A DNA stretch of 49,046 nt. Origin: a virus. Positions 42,436 to 49,038 of the stretch are shown here, in pieces. The notes below the pieces were generated by a model. The model was not told where the DNA came from. It ran no database searches and saw only the letters and a program-made list of their open reading frames with translations. The position numbers and the translations under genes were made by a program. The stretch's first letter is position 1; every line of letters begins with the position of its first letter. Location of the stretch: IMG/VR virus record IMGVR_UViG_3300014926_000040, positions 1-49,046 of that record; one strand, written 5' to 3'.

Positions 42436-42566
42436 CAAGTTTTTAATCTTTTTTAAAAATAAATATGGTTATACAAGTATCTTAAAAACCGTGCTTTAGC
42501 TGTTCGTGTATATATGAAGCGCGCGAATAACATTTTTGCTTGCTTGTGTCAAATCGAATAAATCCC

Positions 42567-42588
42567 CTAATAAGTTTGTGGTTATTAG
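42567..42588. repeat. 7-bp inverted repeat
   Basis: CTAATAA (42567-42573) and TTATTAG (42582-42588) around GTTTGTGG, flanked by two ATAAATCCC copies. Part of the repeat-rich non-coding segment. Confidence 0.55.
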
Positions 42589-42600
42589 ATAAATCCCTAG

Positions 42601-42840
42601 TTATCTGTGTGGGAATTGTAGGTGGAGTAAGTTGTTTGTGGTGTATGTACTGTATGTTGTTTGGGGAGTAGGTGGAGTAGAAGTTGTTTGTTTGTGGTTG
42701 GGGGGGGGAGGTTGTGGTGGTTGTTGTTGTGTTTGTGGGAGGTGGGTTAAAGTAGGTTAAGTAGGAGTCGCTAGAGGTGGGAGGGCGAGTCGCTGGAGGT
42801 GGAGGAGGTGAGTCGCTAGAAGTCGCTAGAGGTGGGTGGG
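42601..42840. other. G/T-rich tract, non-coding
   Basis: The + strand is almost free of C for about 150 bases and has nine G in a row at 42700-42708, with several more GG or GGG runs nearby, so G-quadruplex formation is possible. GTTTGTGG occurs here at 42634, 42690 and 42731, all in the same orientation. A leftward open frame (42482-42847) exists only because of the C-rich complement and encodes low-complexity Pro/Thr, so I do not call it a gene. Confidence 0.7.
42766..42835. repeat. Four AGTCGCTAGAG-type iteron-like repeats
   Basis: AGTCGCTAGAGGTGG at 42766 and 42821, AGTCGCTGGAGGTGG at 42788, and AGTCGCTAGA at 42811. Steps are 22, 23 and 10 bases, that is multiples of a helical turn. An inverted copy (CTCTAGCGACT) lies 1.6 kb away at 41117-41127. 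Likely a protein-binding array. Confidence 0.75.
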
Positions 42841-42841
42841 G

Positions 42842-42898
42842 AGACACACTATAAAGTAGTTCGGGGATTGGAACTAGAGGAGTATTTATAGTGTGTCT
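42842..42898. repeat. 57-bp nested inverted repeat
   Basis: Outer arms of 14 bp, AGACACACTATAAA (42842-42855) and its exact mirror (42885-42898). Inside is a 6-bp hairpin TAGTTC/GAACTA with loop GGGGATTG. It lies just after the stop of the 42906 gene but has no T-run. Shares ACACTATAA with the 26-bp palindrome. Confidence 0.8.
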
Positions 42899-42905
42899 AA
42901 ACTGA

Positions 42906-43496
42906 TTAAGCTAGTTCGAGTAGAGATTTCTCTAAACGGAAATGAGGTTGTTTACGGATAACATTCTTTTGTGAAACAGTATAAGAATCCCACAAACTAA
43001 TTACAGAAGCAATAACTCCTTCATCTTCTAAGTCTGCCCATTCAACTTCTGCACAAGAAACAGCATCAGCAAATTTAGCATGTTTACTAACAGCAGTTGC
43101 AAATGCTCTTTGGTCTAAAGTTAAACCAGCTACTGTAGTCGCTGTAGCACGAATAGAGAACTTACCAGTGTTAATAATAGCAATCTGGTCGTTAATGTTG
43201 TTAGCTAAAGAATGTACTTGTTTGCCATCAACTTCTTCATATAGTTTAATAGAAGCTAAGTTTGTTTTGATTTTAGCAAGTAAACCATATAGTACAACTG
43301 TTTTAGCAAAATCAGATAGAGATTCTACTGCTAAGTCTTCGATTTTAGTAGTATTCCATACAATAACTTCACCAGAAAATAGTTTAAACACAACTTCGTT
43401 AGTCGCTGTATCAAAAGAAGTAATCAAATTGGCTCTTACACCAAAGTCTACTACTTCACCATTTTCTAAAGTTACTACTCTTTTGTTGTCGCTCAT
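42906..43496 (-). CDS. Conserved phage protein of unknown function
   Basis: 196 residues. LENGEVVDFGVRANLITSFD and VVFKLFSGEVIVWN form a beta N-terminal part. A helical KTVVLYGLLAKIKTNLASIK and the C-terminal WDSYTVSQKNVIRKQPHFRL follow. The pattern of strand pair, YGL..KIK helix and late basic motif recurs in early or middle genes of other phages, whose role I do not know. It has its own promoter (TTGCAC-16-TATAAT) and terminates near the nested inverted repeat, so it is a separate transcription unit, perhaps well expressed. Confidence 0.75.
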   Translation of the reverse strand: MSDNKRVVTLENGEVVDFGVRANLITSFDTATNEVVFKLFSGEVIVWNTTKIEDLAVESLSDFAKTVVLYGLLAKIKTNLASIKLYEEVDGKQVHSLANNINDQIAIINTGKFSIRATATTVAGLTLDQRAFATAVSKHAKFADAVSCAEVEWADLEDEGVIASVISLWDSYTVSQKNVIRKQPHFRLEKSLLELA

Positions 43497-43552
43497 GTTA
43501 TGTCCTCAAGGGGTTAAAGTTTATACAGTCGCTTTCTGCTTCTGTTATGGTT

Positions 43553-43580
43553 ATTATACAGATATAGTATAAAAGTGCAA
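43553..43580 (-). promoter_or_regulatory. Promoter of the 42906 gene
   Basis: Reading leftward, TTGCAC (43580-43575), 16 bases, TATAAT (43558-43553). The upstream edge overlaps an ACACTATAA half-site (43580-43588, inverted in transcript sense) found in the palindromes at 41.55 and 42.85 kb. Confidence 0.7.
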
Positions 43581-43610
43581 CACTATAACTGTAAAAATAT
43601 GAAAATATTT

Positions 43611-43952
43611 CTAGTAAAAGATAAGTTTTCCCGATGTTATAGGAACGTATTCGGTTTTATACCTTTTTCCTAGTTTCTTTTCATTAAAAAAGTATCTTCC
43701 AGTTATAGTTGGTTTAACCAGCTCGCTAGAAGCTACTGTTTTAATGGTGTTAAAAACCTTTTTGTTTACCTTAGTATTTAGTTTGTCCCACATCCAAGAG
43801 TAAGAACCTTTTCTTTTTATACTCTTACATATAGTTGTCTTCTCTATTTTAGCTCTTTCTATTACTACAGAAGCTACCAGCGACTGGGTATATTCAGTCT
43901 GGTTTCTTGCTTCCATATATAATACAAGAGTTAAACATGCTAATGTATTCAT
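43611..43952 (-). CDS. SleB/CwlJ-like cell wall hydrolase
   Basis: 113 residues. ACLTLVLYMEARNQTEYTQS at the N-terminus and VASVVIERAKI, then CKSIKRKGSYSWMW, are the two hallmark segments of the SleB family. Glu 14 in YMEAR is the probable catalytic acid. The family cuts peptidoglycan. No signal peptide is evident. Lying in the early-type operon far from the GH19 endolysin, it may act at entry, in wall remodelling or as a second lysin. It follows a strong promoter at 43986-44014. Confidence 0.75.
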   Translation of the reverse strand: MNTLACLTLVLYMEARNQTEYTQSLVASVVIERAKIEKTTICKSIKRKGSYSWMWDKLNTKVNKKVFNTIKTVASSELVKPTITGRYFFNEKKLGKRYKTEYVPITSGKLIFY

Positions 43953-43985
43953 ATAGTTGTATCCTTTATTGTGTGTAACATCTTA

Positions 43986-44014
43986 TTTATACCACTTCCC
44001 TGTGGTATTGTCAA
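43986..44014 (-). promoter_or_regulatory. Promoter with perfect dyad in its spacer
   Basis: TTGACA (44014-44009), 17 bases, TATAAA (43991-43986), reading leftward. ATACCAC (43989-43995) and GTGGTAT (44002-44008) form a perfect 7-bp inverted repeat that fills the spacer, as at the 14.32-kb promoter but with another sequence. Drives the SleB-like gene. Confidence 0.75.
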
Positions 44015-44015
44015 C

Positions 44016-44471
44016 CTACTGTTTCTTGAAGATAGTTTGAAGGACTTTTAGTTGCTCTAAAGCACCTTCTTTTGTTAGTTGGACATAACCAGCTTCTAAT
44101 AAACGATTATCTATAAGTGTGTCTCCCCATTCAAATTTCAAGGAATGTTTAGTTTTAATGCTAGCTACATAATATATAGTACCTATCGTAGGAGCTACTC
44201 TAAGTGGTTCTGGTATTTCAATATCATTAACAACTATAGTAGGAATAGGGATTCCCTCTTCCCATTCTGCTTTAGCAATTATAGAAGTACTGCGAAGTTT
44301 GTACCATTCATCACTACTAGCACTATACTCCGTTATATAACCATCATTATCCATACATAGATATACAAGACTATCTCTATCTGTGTACATTCTATATATT
44401 TTTGATGTACTTTTTAAATATTTTCCATCTAGCAGAGCGGTTAATACTTCTCTAGGTGTTTTATATATCAT
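44016..44471 (-). CDS. Unknown phage protein, early operon
   Basis: 151 residues. The opening KTPREVLTALLDGKYLKSTS is like an SH3-like or ruler domain. The second half is EPLRVAPTIGTIYYVASIKT, then a FEWGDTLIDNRLLEAGYVQL, and TKEGALEQLKVL motif. This C-terminal block is common in small phage proteins of unknown role. The start overlaps the next gene upstream by 11 bases. Part of a leftward run of tightly packed genes. Confidence 0.65.
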   Translation of the reverse strand: MIYKTPREVLTALLDGKYLKSTSKIYRMYTDRDSLVYLCMDNDGYITEYSASSDEWYKLRSTSIIAKAEWEEGIPIPTIVVNDIEIPEPLRVAPTIGTIYYVASIKTKHSLKFEWGDTLIDNRLLEAGYVQLTKEGALEQLKVLQTIFKKQ

Positions 44472-44712
44472 CTATATCCTCCAAGTGTACAATAAAGTGA
44501 TTTCCGTTATTAGTAATTCTAGCTATATACTCTATAAGTTCTTGAGCTACTTCTTCTGAACTTGTTTTAACCTCTGTAGAATCGCCATTTATATAAGTTA
44601 ACATAACTATCCAGTAATCACCTATACTACTTTTAAAATAAGTTAAACTTAGTATATTATCAGGATTAAAAGAGAACTCCACTTTATCACTTATTTTAAC
44701 CAAAATTAACAT
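44461..44712 (-). CDS. Unknown 83-residue protein
   Basis: Compact alpha/beta product: MLILVKISDKVEFSFNPDNI, a strand pair DYWIVMLTYINGDSTEV, a helix SSEEVAQELIEYIARI and an acidic end. Starts at the last base of the preceding gene's stop (TAATG). No family recognised. Confidence 0.65.
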   Translation of the reverse strand: MLILVKISDKVEFSFNPDNILSLTYFKSSIGDYWIVMLTYINGDSTEVKTSSEEVAQELIEYIARITNNGNHFIVHLEDIDDI

Positions 44713-45566
44713 TATTCACACTCCAAACAGTATAAGGTAACTTCTTCTAGTGTTAAAGGTTTAGCAAAGTTAAACCAATTCCCTGAAGTTTGAAAAGGAT
44801 AGTCTTCATACTTATCATAAGCTTCTACAATAGCTACTCTAGTACCCCGACTTTCATCTTCATCCCACACATAGCAAAGACAAGGTTTAAACTCTTTCTC
44901 ATACCAATCTGGTTCTGGTCTTCCTGCTCTAGTATAGAAACCATAGTCTACTAGCGTAGTATTGCAGTAGCTCCATACTGAACCTCCTATATCTTTATAC
45001 TTTAAGACATTATTATCTATCTTGTAAAGGCAGTATCTAGTAGAATCTAAAATCATATTACCATCAGCTAGGTAATATAAAAGAGAATTAAGACTATCAA
45101 ACTTATAATTCATCTGTTCCTGTACTTTTTCTTCTACTTCTTCTTTTACTAAAGCAAGACTAGCTGAAGGGAAATTATAGTTAGATTCTTTTATAGCTAT
45201 ACCCTTGGTAGGATGGATATTTTCTACTGTTCCTATAATACCTATAAAAGTATCCATATCATCAATCCAACGATTGTCAAAGTCTTCTGTTCTTTCTGTT
45301 ACTTTCTTTACTATTTTTACTTTATCACCTATTTTAAACATAATCTTTTTCTCTTTTACTAATCTAAGACTTGATTGTGGGTATATGAAGCTATTATCTT
45401 CTATCTTGATACTACCTCTTTCAGTTATATCAATTACTTTGCTTTTTATACCTATAGTAGTTTCCATTTCTTTTACCCAAGGGGATTCTCTTATTCCTGA
45501 TGGGTATCCTACTACTTCTACTAAATCACCTATTTTAAACATATTATTAACTGTATTATATAACAT
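44712..45566 (-). CDS. Protein with two tandem SH3-like domains and an early-region C-terminal domain
   Basis: 284 residues. Two related units follow each other: MFKIGDLVEVVGYPSG onward (9-71) and MFKIGDKVKIVKKVTE onward (76-142). Each contains a W and later E/DT-IG-I, then a strand ending SLRLVKE or SLALVKE. This looks like KOW/SH3 barrels, known to bind RNA or protein. The last 60 residues (CLCYVWDEDESRGTRVAIVE to FAKPLTLEEVTLYC) match the end of the next upstream gene's product. GGAGAG precedes the start. Role unknown. Confidence 0.7.
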   Translation of the reverse strand: MLYNTVNNMFKIGDLVEVVGYPSGIRESPWVKEMETTIGIKSKVIDITERGSIKIEDNSFIYPQSSLRLVKEKKIMFKIGDKVKIVKKVTERTEDFDNRWIDDMDTFIGIIGTVENIHPTKGIAIKESNYNFPSASLALVKEEVEEKVQEQMNYKFDSLNSLLYYLADGNMILDSTRYCLYKIDNNVLKYKDIGGSVWSYCNTTLVDYGFYTRAGRPEPDWYEKEFKPCLCYVWDEDESRGTRVAIVEAYDKYEDYPFQTSGNWFNFAKPLTLEEVTLYCLECE

Positions 45567-46167
45567 AACATCTCTCCAGTAGTTCTTCTTCAGTTAGTGG
45601 TGTTGCAAACCCAAAAGCAGTTATCCTAACTTCACTTCTAAAGTTTACAAATTTATTTTCTCTAGTTGAGTCATACTCTTTTATTAAAGATATACTATCT
45701 TTTCTATCTTTATTATAATTATGTACCCAACAAAGTATACCTTGTTTTGGTATATTATCGTACCATTCAGGAGTAGTGATAATAGCTGGTACATACATGT
45801 TATAAAGGTTTAAATGGTATTTAGTCTTTCTATCTCCAGTAGTTGAATATAACATATCATTTTCTAAAAAAACTACTCTATCTTCTGGTATAAGATATAA
45901 ATTACTCTTATACTTTACTTTGTTACCGTCAATTAACCACGCCCATAGTTCTCTAGTACTATTAAAACCAGTAACTTCTTCAAATATATAACCATGTTCT
46001 CCTGTATCATGGTCAACATCACAAACATATCTACCACAAGTTTCTTGTATTAACTCACATAAACTACTTATCTCTTTGTCTGGTTCAGAAGCTACACAAC
46101 CAGTACAACTATGACGTGCTTGTTCTTTAATTTTTCTATATACTTTACCATCTACTTCATGTAACAT
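45556..46167 (-). CDS. Cys-rich unknown protein with shared C-terminal domain
   Basis: 203 residues from ATG 46167, with AGGG eight bases before it; a GTG at 46176 overlapping the upstream stop is an alternative. HSCTGCVASEPDKEISSLCE and QETCGRYVC hold five cysteines, probably a zinc site. The middle has WAWLIDGNKVKYKSNLY. The C-terminus (GILCWVHNYNKDRKDSISLI to FGFATPLTEEELLERC) matches that of its neighbour. No function is known. Confidence 0.68.
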   Translation of the reverse strand: MLHEVDGKVYRKIKEQARHSCTGCVASEPDKEISSLCELIQETCGRYVCDVDHDTGEHGYIFEEVTGFNSTRELWAWLIDGNKVKYKSNLYLIPEDRVVFLENDMLYSTTGDRKTKYHLNLYNMYVPAIITTPEWYDNIPKQGILCWVHNYNKDRKDSISLIKEYDSTRENKFVNFRSEVRITAFGFATPLTEEELLERCYVI

Positions 46168-46172
46168 ATTAA

Positions 46173-46319
46173 TCACCCTAAAACACTAATACAAAGATAA
46201 ATAACTGACCACCATTGAATAAGACTTAGAAGTTCACCATACCAACTATCTTTTTTGATTAAACCTAAAACTACTAATGATACTAATATAGTTACCGCTA
46301 CTACTTCTTGTAAACTCAT
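46173..46319 (-). CDS. Small membrane protein
   Basis: 48 residues: MSLQEVVAVTILVSLVVLGL, a KKDSWYGELL loop, and IQWWSVIYLCISVLG. Two hydrophobic helices. TAGGAG lies eight bases before ATG 46319 at the end of the helicase gene, and the stop TGA overlaps a GTG of the next gene. Fully fills the intergenic gap. Function unknown. Confidence 0.65.
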   Translation of the reverse strand: MSLQEVVAVTILVSLVVLGLIKKDSWYGELLSLIQWWSVIYLCISVLG

Positions 46320-46321
46320 TC

Positions 46322-47719
46322 TTATGCTCCTATATAATCTTCAATTATTTCATCTAATTCAAAAGGAATACTAACTTTATACTTTCCTCTTGTTACTGCT
46401 ACATATAGCTGATTCAGAATCTCTCTATTTATTATATACCTAACCCCGTTCTCTCCCTCATTACTAGGAATAACATCATCAGCAAGTGTAACTTCATCCC
46501 ATTCAAGACCTTTACTCTTATGAATAGTAGAAAGAGTGAAATCTGCTAATTCTTCTCTATCTACAATACAAGATTTAATCTTATTAATATTATTATACAA
46601 TCCACCATTAGATAACTTATAGGATGCTTTAATAAGTCTAGCAAGTTCTGGCATCTTCTCAGAAGCTTCTACAAGGTGTTTATAAGTAGCATACTGTGAC
46701 AACTCTTTATCAGGATACTTAATTGTTTGTCCGAAACATAAAGAATTAATATGGTACAACTTTGCCCACAAGTCTTTAAGGTCTGCTAGGATATAAACCT
46801 TTTTATCCTTATCATAAGCATCTAGTAGGATATCCAGAAGCTTACTGTTTGTTCTAACAAGAACTGCTTGTGAGTTAATTGCTCCTTTAGTAGCTTTACC
46901 TATGATTGCTCTAGTGTTACCTGCTTTAGCTGTAATTCCTGTAGCTAGTTTAGCTATCTCAGAAGTGAATCTAAAACTCTCAGACAAGTAGAACTCCTTG
47001 TAACCTACAGGAACATAGTCTAAGGCATTAGTAGCACCTCTCCACTCATATATAGCTTGGAAAGAATCACCAACAAGTATAATTTGAGCATGTTTCTGTT
47101 GGTAAACAATATCTAATGTAACTGGGTTAGAGTCCTGAGCTTCATCTAAAAGAATCAAAGAGTAGTTTAAAACTGGTTTAGATAGCTGGAACAGTTTTAA
47201 ATAAACATCATGGGTTATTTTACCATTTGTAGCTGGATTAACTATAAAGTTCCAGTAGTTTACTGCTCCTAGTCTAACCACTTCTATAAACATATCATCT
47301 TCTTCAAATATCCCTACAAACTCTTCAATAGTTTGAACAGAAGACTGGCAGAAGTTCTTAACAAGAGCTGTAACAAGTAGTTTATACTCAATATTAGCTT
47401 CTACACCTTTGTTAATATCAGGTATATCCTGCATACTAAAGAAACCTTGTAGTTTCTTACCAAAAGCAGACTTTGTATTCTTGATAATTGCGCCCCATGC
47501 TAGCGAGTGCATAGTCTTACAAGTTACATAAGATGGAAACTTATTACTAGCTTCTTCCGCTATGCTCTTATTAAAGGCAACATATAGAGCTTGTTTACCT
47601 AATTCCTTTGCTACTTCTACAAGGGTATAAGTCTTACCAGTTCCAGCGAAAGCTCTTACCACCATAGAAGTTCCTGTTTTAGCTGATTCTACAATTTGTT
47701 CTTGTTCTACTGTTCTCAT
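46322..47719 (-). CDS. SF1 DNA helicase (UvrD/Rep-like)
   Basis: 465 residues with all SF1A hallmarks. Walker A AFAGTGKT is at 23-30, motif Ia VAFNKSIA at 48-55, Walker B LLDEAQD at 190-196 and motif III GDSFQAIYEWRGA at about 217. Motif V STIHKSKGLEWDEV is at about 403 and motif VI NQLYVAVTRGK near 440. It is shorter than UvrD and resembles phage Dda-like helicases. It would unwind DNA during replication or recombination and is the only replication enzyme in the window apart from Rep_3. The start overlaps the previous gene by one base. Confidence 0.93.
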   Translation of the reverse strand: MRTVEQEQIVESAKTGTSMVVRAFAGTGKTYTLVEVAKELGKQALYVAFNKSIAEEASNKFPSYVTCKTMHSLAWGAIIKNTKSAFGKKLQGFFSMQDIPDINKGVEANIEYKLLVTALVKNFCQSSVQTIEEFVGIFEEDDMFIEVVRLGAVNYWNFIVNPATNGKITHDVYLKLFQLSKPVLNYSLILLDEAQDSNPVTLDIVYQQKHAQIILVGDSFQAIYEWRGATNALDYVPVGYKEFYLSESFRFTSEIAKLATGITAKAGNTRAIIGKATKGAINSQAVLVRTNSKLLDILLDAYDKDKKVYILADLKDLWAKLYHINSLCFGQTIKYPDKELSQYATYKHLVEASEKMPELARLIKASYKLSNGGLYNNINKIKSCIVDREELADFTLSTIHKSKGLEWDEVTLADDVIPSNEGENGVRYIINREILNQLYVAVTRGKYKVSIPFELDEIIEDYIGA

Positions 47720-47910
47720 TATTCTGCTCCTTTGTATAAGTCAATTGTTGTTATTTGTAGTAGATGTCCCTCTCTCATAAGAAACTCTCCCTCACTTGTT
47801 ATAAGAACTTCTACATAGTTCTTTTGTACATAAGTATAACCATAGTACATTGATGCAAGTAGGAAGATAATAACAAACCATTTCATATCAATCTTATCTA
47901 AGTATTTCAT
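47719..47910 (-). CDS. Small single-span membrane protein
   Basis: 63 residues with one helix near the N-terminus (KWFVIIFLLASMYYGYTYV) and a short soluble part (VLITSEGEFLMREGHLLQIT). The ATG at 47910 follows a run of ten A and overlaps the previous stop as ATGA. A later ATG at 47886 is possible. Function unknown. Confidence 0.6.
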   Translation of the reverse strand: MKYLDKIDMKWFVIIFLLASMYYGYTYVQKNYVEVLITSEGEFLMREGHLLQITTIDLYKGAE

Positions 47911-48131
47911 TTTTTTTTTGTCCAGAGTAGGTCTTGTGGGATAGCGTAGTTGTTTACTTGTTTGTCACTTATACTACCATCTCTATGTAGAGAATCTATG
48001 TAGTAGCTATAATTGGTACTTCTTAGTGTAAAATCTCTAAACCCTATTTCTTTTTCTATTGCTCTTATTTCAGGCATCCATTCTTCTCTGAATACTCTAT
48101 CTACTTTTCTTTTGTTCCAGTATATAATCAT
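47907..48131 (-). CDS. Unknown basic 74-residue protein ending in a poly-A run
   Basis: Start at ATG 48131 (GGGGAG four bases before); the upstream ATG 48143 lacks this. WNKRKVDRVFREEWMPEIRA, then SLHRDGSISDKQVNNYAI and the end LLWTKKK encoded by A-rich codons. The stop lies in ATGA with the next start. No family recognised. Slippage on the A10 run could fuse it with the downstream membrane protein. Confidence 0.6.
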   Translation of the reverse strand: MIIYWNKRKVDRVFREEWMPEIRAIEKEIGFRDFTLRSTNYSYYIDSLHRDGSISDKQVNNYAIPQDLLWTKKK

Positions 48132-48436
48132 AATACTCCCCATTCATTTGATAGTTCTATATAAGAATTCTCTAAAGCTATACCAGCATACTTCTTAGCT
48201 TCTACTAACTCTTGTTTACTTTTAGCTTTAGAAAAAACATCCATAACTTCCTCAATATAGTTGTCACGAAACTGTACTTGTTCCCGTAGACGTTCTTCAA
48301 TCCTGTCTGCTTGTTTTACTTGTTTCTCTAGAATCTGCATCTTATCCATCATGTCTTCTAGTCTAACAACTACTTCTTCTGGTAAGTTGCAGTATTTAAT
48401 AACTTCTTCTAATGTGTAGTTAGATGGTATGTTCAT
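48128..48436 (-). CDS. Unknown coiled-coil protein
   Basis: 102 residues. The middle (about 25-70) is a coiled coil: RLEDMMDKMQILEKQVKQAD, then RIEERLREQVQFRD. After it comes AKSKQELVEAKKYAGIALEN. The start overlaps the previous small gene by ATGA and the end overlaps the next gene by four bases. Could be a regulator or scaffold. Function unknown. Confidence 0.65.
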   Translation of the reverse strand: MNIPSNYTLEEVIKYCNLPEEVVVRLEDMMDKMQILEKQVKQADRIEERLREQVQFRDNYIEEVMDVFSKAKSKQELVEAKKYAGIALENSYIELSNEWGVL

Positions 48437-48564
48437 ATTAGTTCTCCTAGTTCGCTGTACTGTATCTTCCAGCCTTGTTTGATTAGTATGTTTACTAAAG
48501 AAAGGTTAGTTGTTTCTAGTTTAAGCTCACCTTTGTACATTTTAAAAACAACTCCTACATCCAC
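48433..48564 (-). CDS. Small 43-residue protein
   Basis: The frame starts at GTG overlapping the upstream stop (TAGTG) and ends TGA overlapping the next ATG. It covers the whole gap. An ATG at 48540 would give 35 residues. The product contains MYKGELKLETTNLSLVNILI followed by KQGWKIQYSEL, a sensible alpha/beta pattern. Not recognised. Confidence 0.5.
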   Translation of the reverse strand: MDVGVVFKMYKGELKLETTNLSLVNILIKQGWKIQYSELGELI

Positions 48565-48914
48565 TAGAAATCATCCCTATCATCACAAGCTTCCCAACAA
48601 GCTTGTTCTACTCTTTCATTCTCATACTTCTCTTGTAAGTAGACTTGTAGGAACTTAAACTGGTTTTTATTTAACTTAAAAGAGTTTCCTGTAAACTTTC
48701 CATCATAGTCTGTAGTATAACAAGTAGCAGAAACAATGTTAATATCATCCAACTCTGGACACTCTTCTGGACTTTCCCAAGTAGCTGGATAGTAGCTACC
48801 ATAAACAGTAAACTCTAATTCTAAGTCTACTTCCCCAACTATTGTTGGTACTACTATAGCTTGATGCAAGAAAGGTTCTCTACACTCTAGGTTTAATATA
48901 TAATTTGTATTCAT
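48564..48914 (-). CDS. Unknown phage protein, leading gene of the early operon in this window
   Basis: 116 residues. The core LELEFTVYGSYYPATWESPE and INIVSATCYTTDYDGKFTGN shows a beta hairpin plus a W-x-x-P-E-x-C motif. It recurs in many phage early proteins of unknown role. The C-terminal helix ends EQACWEACDDRDDF. First gene of the leftward run, with AT-rich DNA and a possible promoter upstream. Confidence 0.68.
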   Translation of the reverse strand: MNTNYILNLECREPFLHQAIVVPTIVGEVDLELEFTVYGSYYPATWESPEECPELDDINIVSATCYTTDYDGKFTGNSFKLNKNQFKFLQVYLQEKYENERVEQACWEACDDRDDF

Positions 48915-48985
48915 TTTAGAATCCTAATTTAAATTATTATAAAAGTTATCAATAAAATTAATATATAAAATTAATTTATGTGCGT

Positions 48986-49013
48986 ATATTAAACTATTTT
49001 GGGCTCAATGCAA
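48986..49013 (-). promoter_or_regulatory. Possible early promoter
   Basis: TTGCAT (49013-49008), 16 bases, TAATAT (48991-48986), reading leftward, 72 bases before ATG 48914. The -35 falls in the left arm of the inverted repeat at 49006-49038. Confidence 0.4.
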
Positions 49014-49038
49014 GCATTTTTATAATTAGCTTGCATTG
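49006..49038. promoter_or_regulatory. Inverted repeat at the window end, operator candidate
   Basis: CAATGCAAGC (49006-49015) and GCTTGCATTG (49029-49038): perfect 10-bp arms, 13 bases apart. Overlaps the -35 of the putative early promoter, as expected for a repressor site. Confidence 0.55.

Noticed and set aside
42482-42847. Leftward 121-residue open frame, Pro/Thr-rich
   Set aside because: Its composition simply mirrors the G/T-rich strand and the array of AGTCGCTAGAG repeats. It has no ribosome-binding site. The last 40 residues look more protein-like but are not enough.
42842-42898. N15-like telomere (telRL) for a linear phage-plasmid
   Set aside because: The 57-bp nested repeat has the right size, but its centre is not palindromic and no protelomerase gene is in the window.
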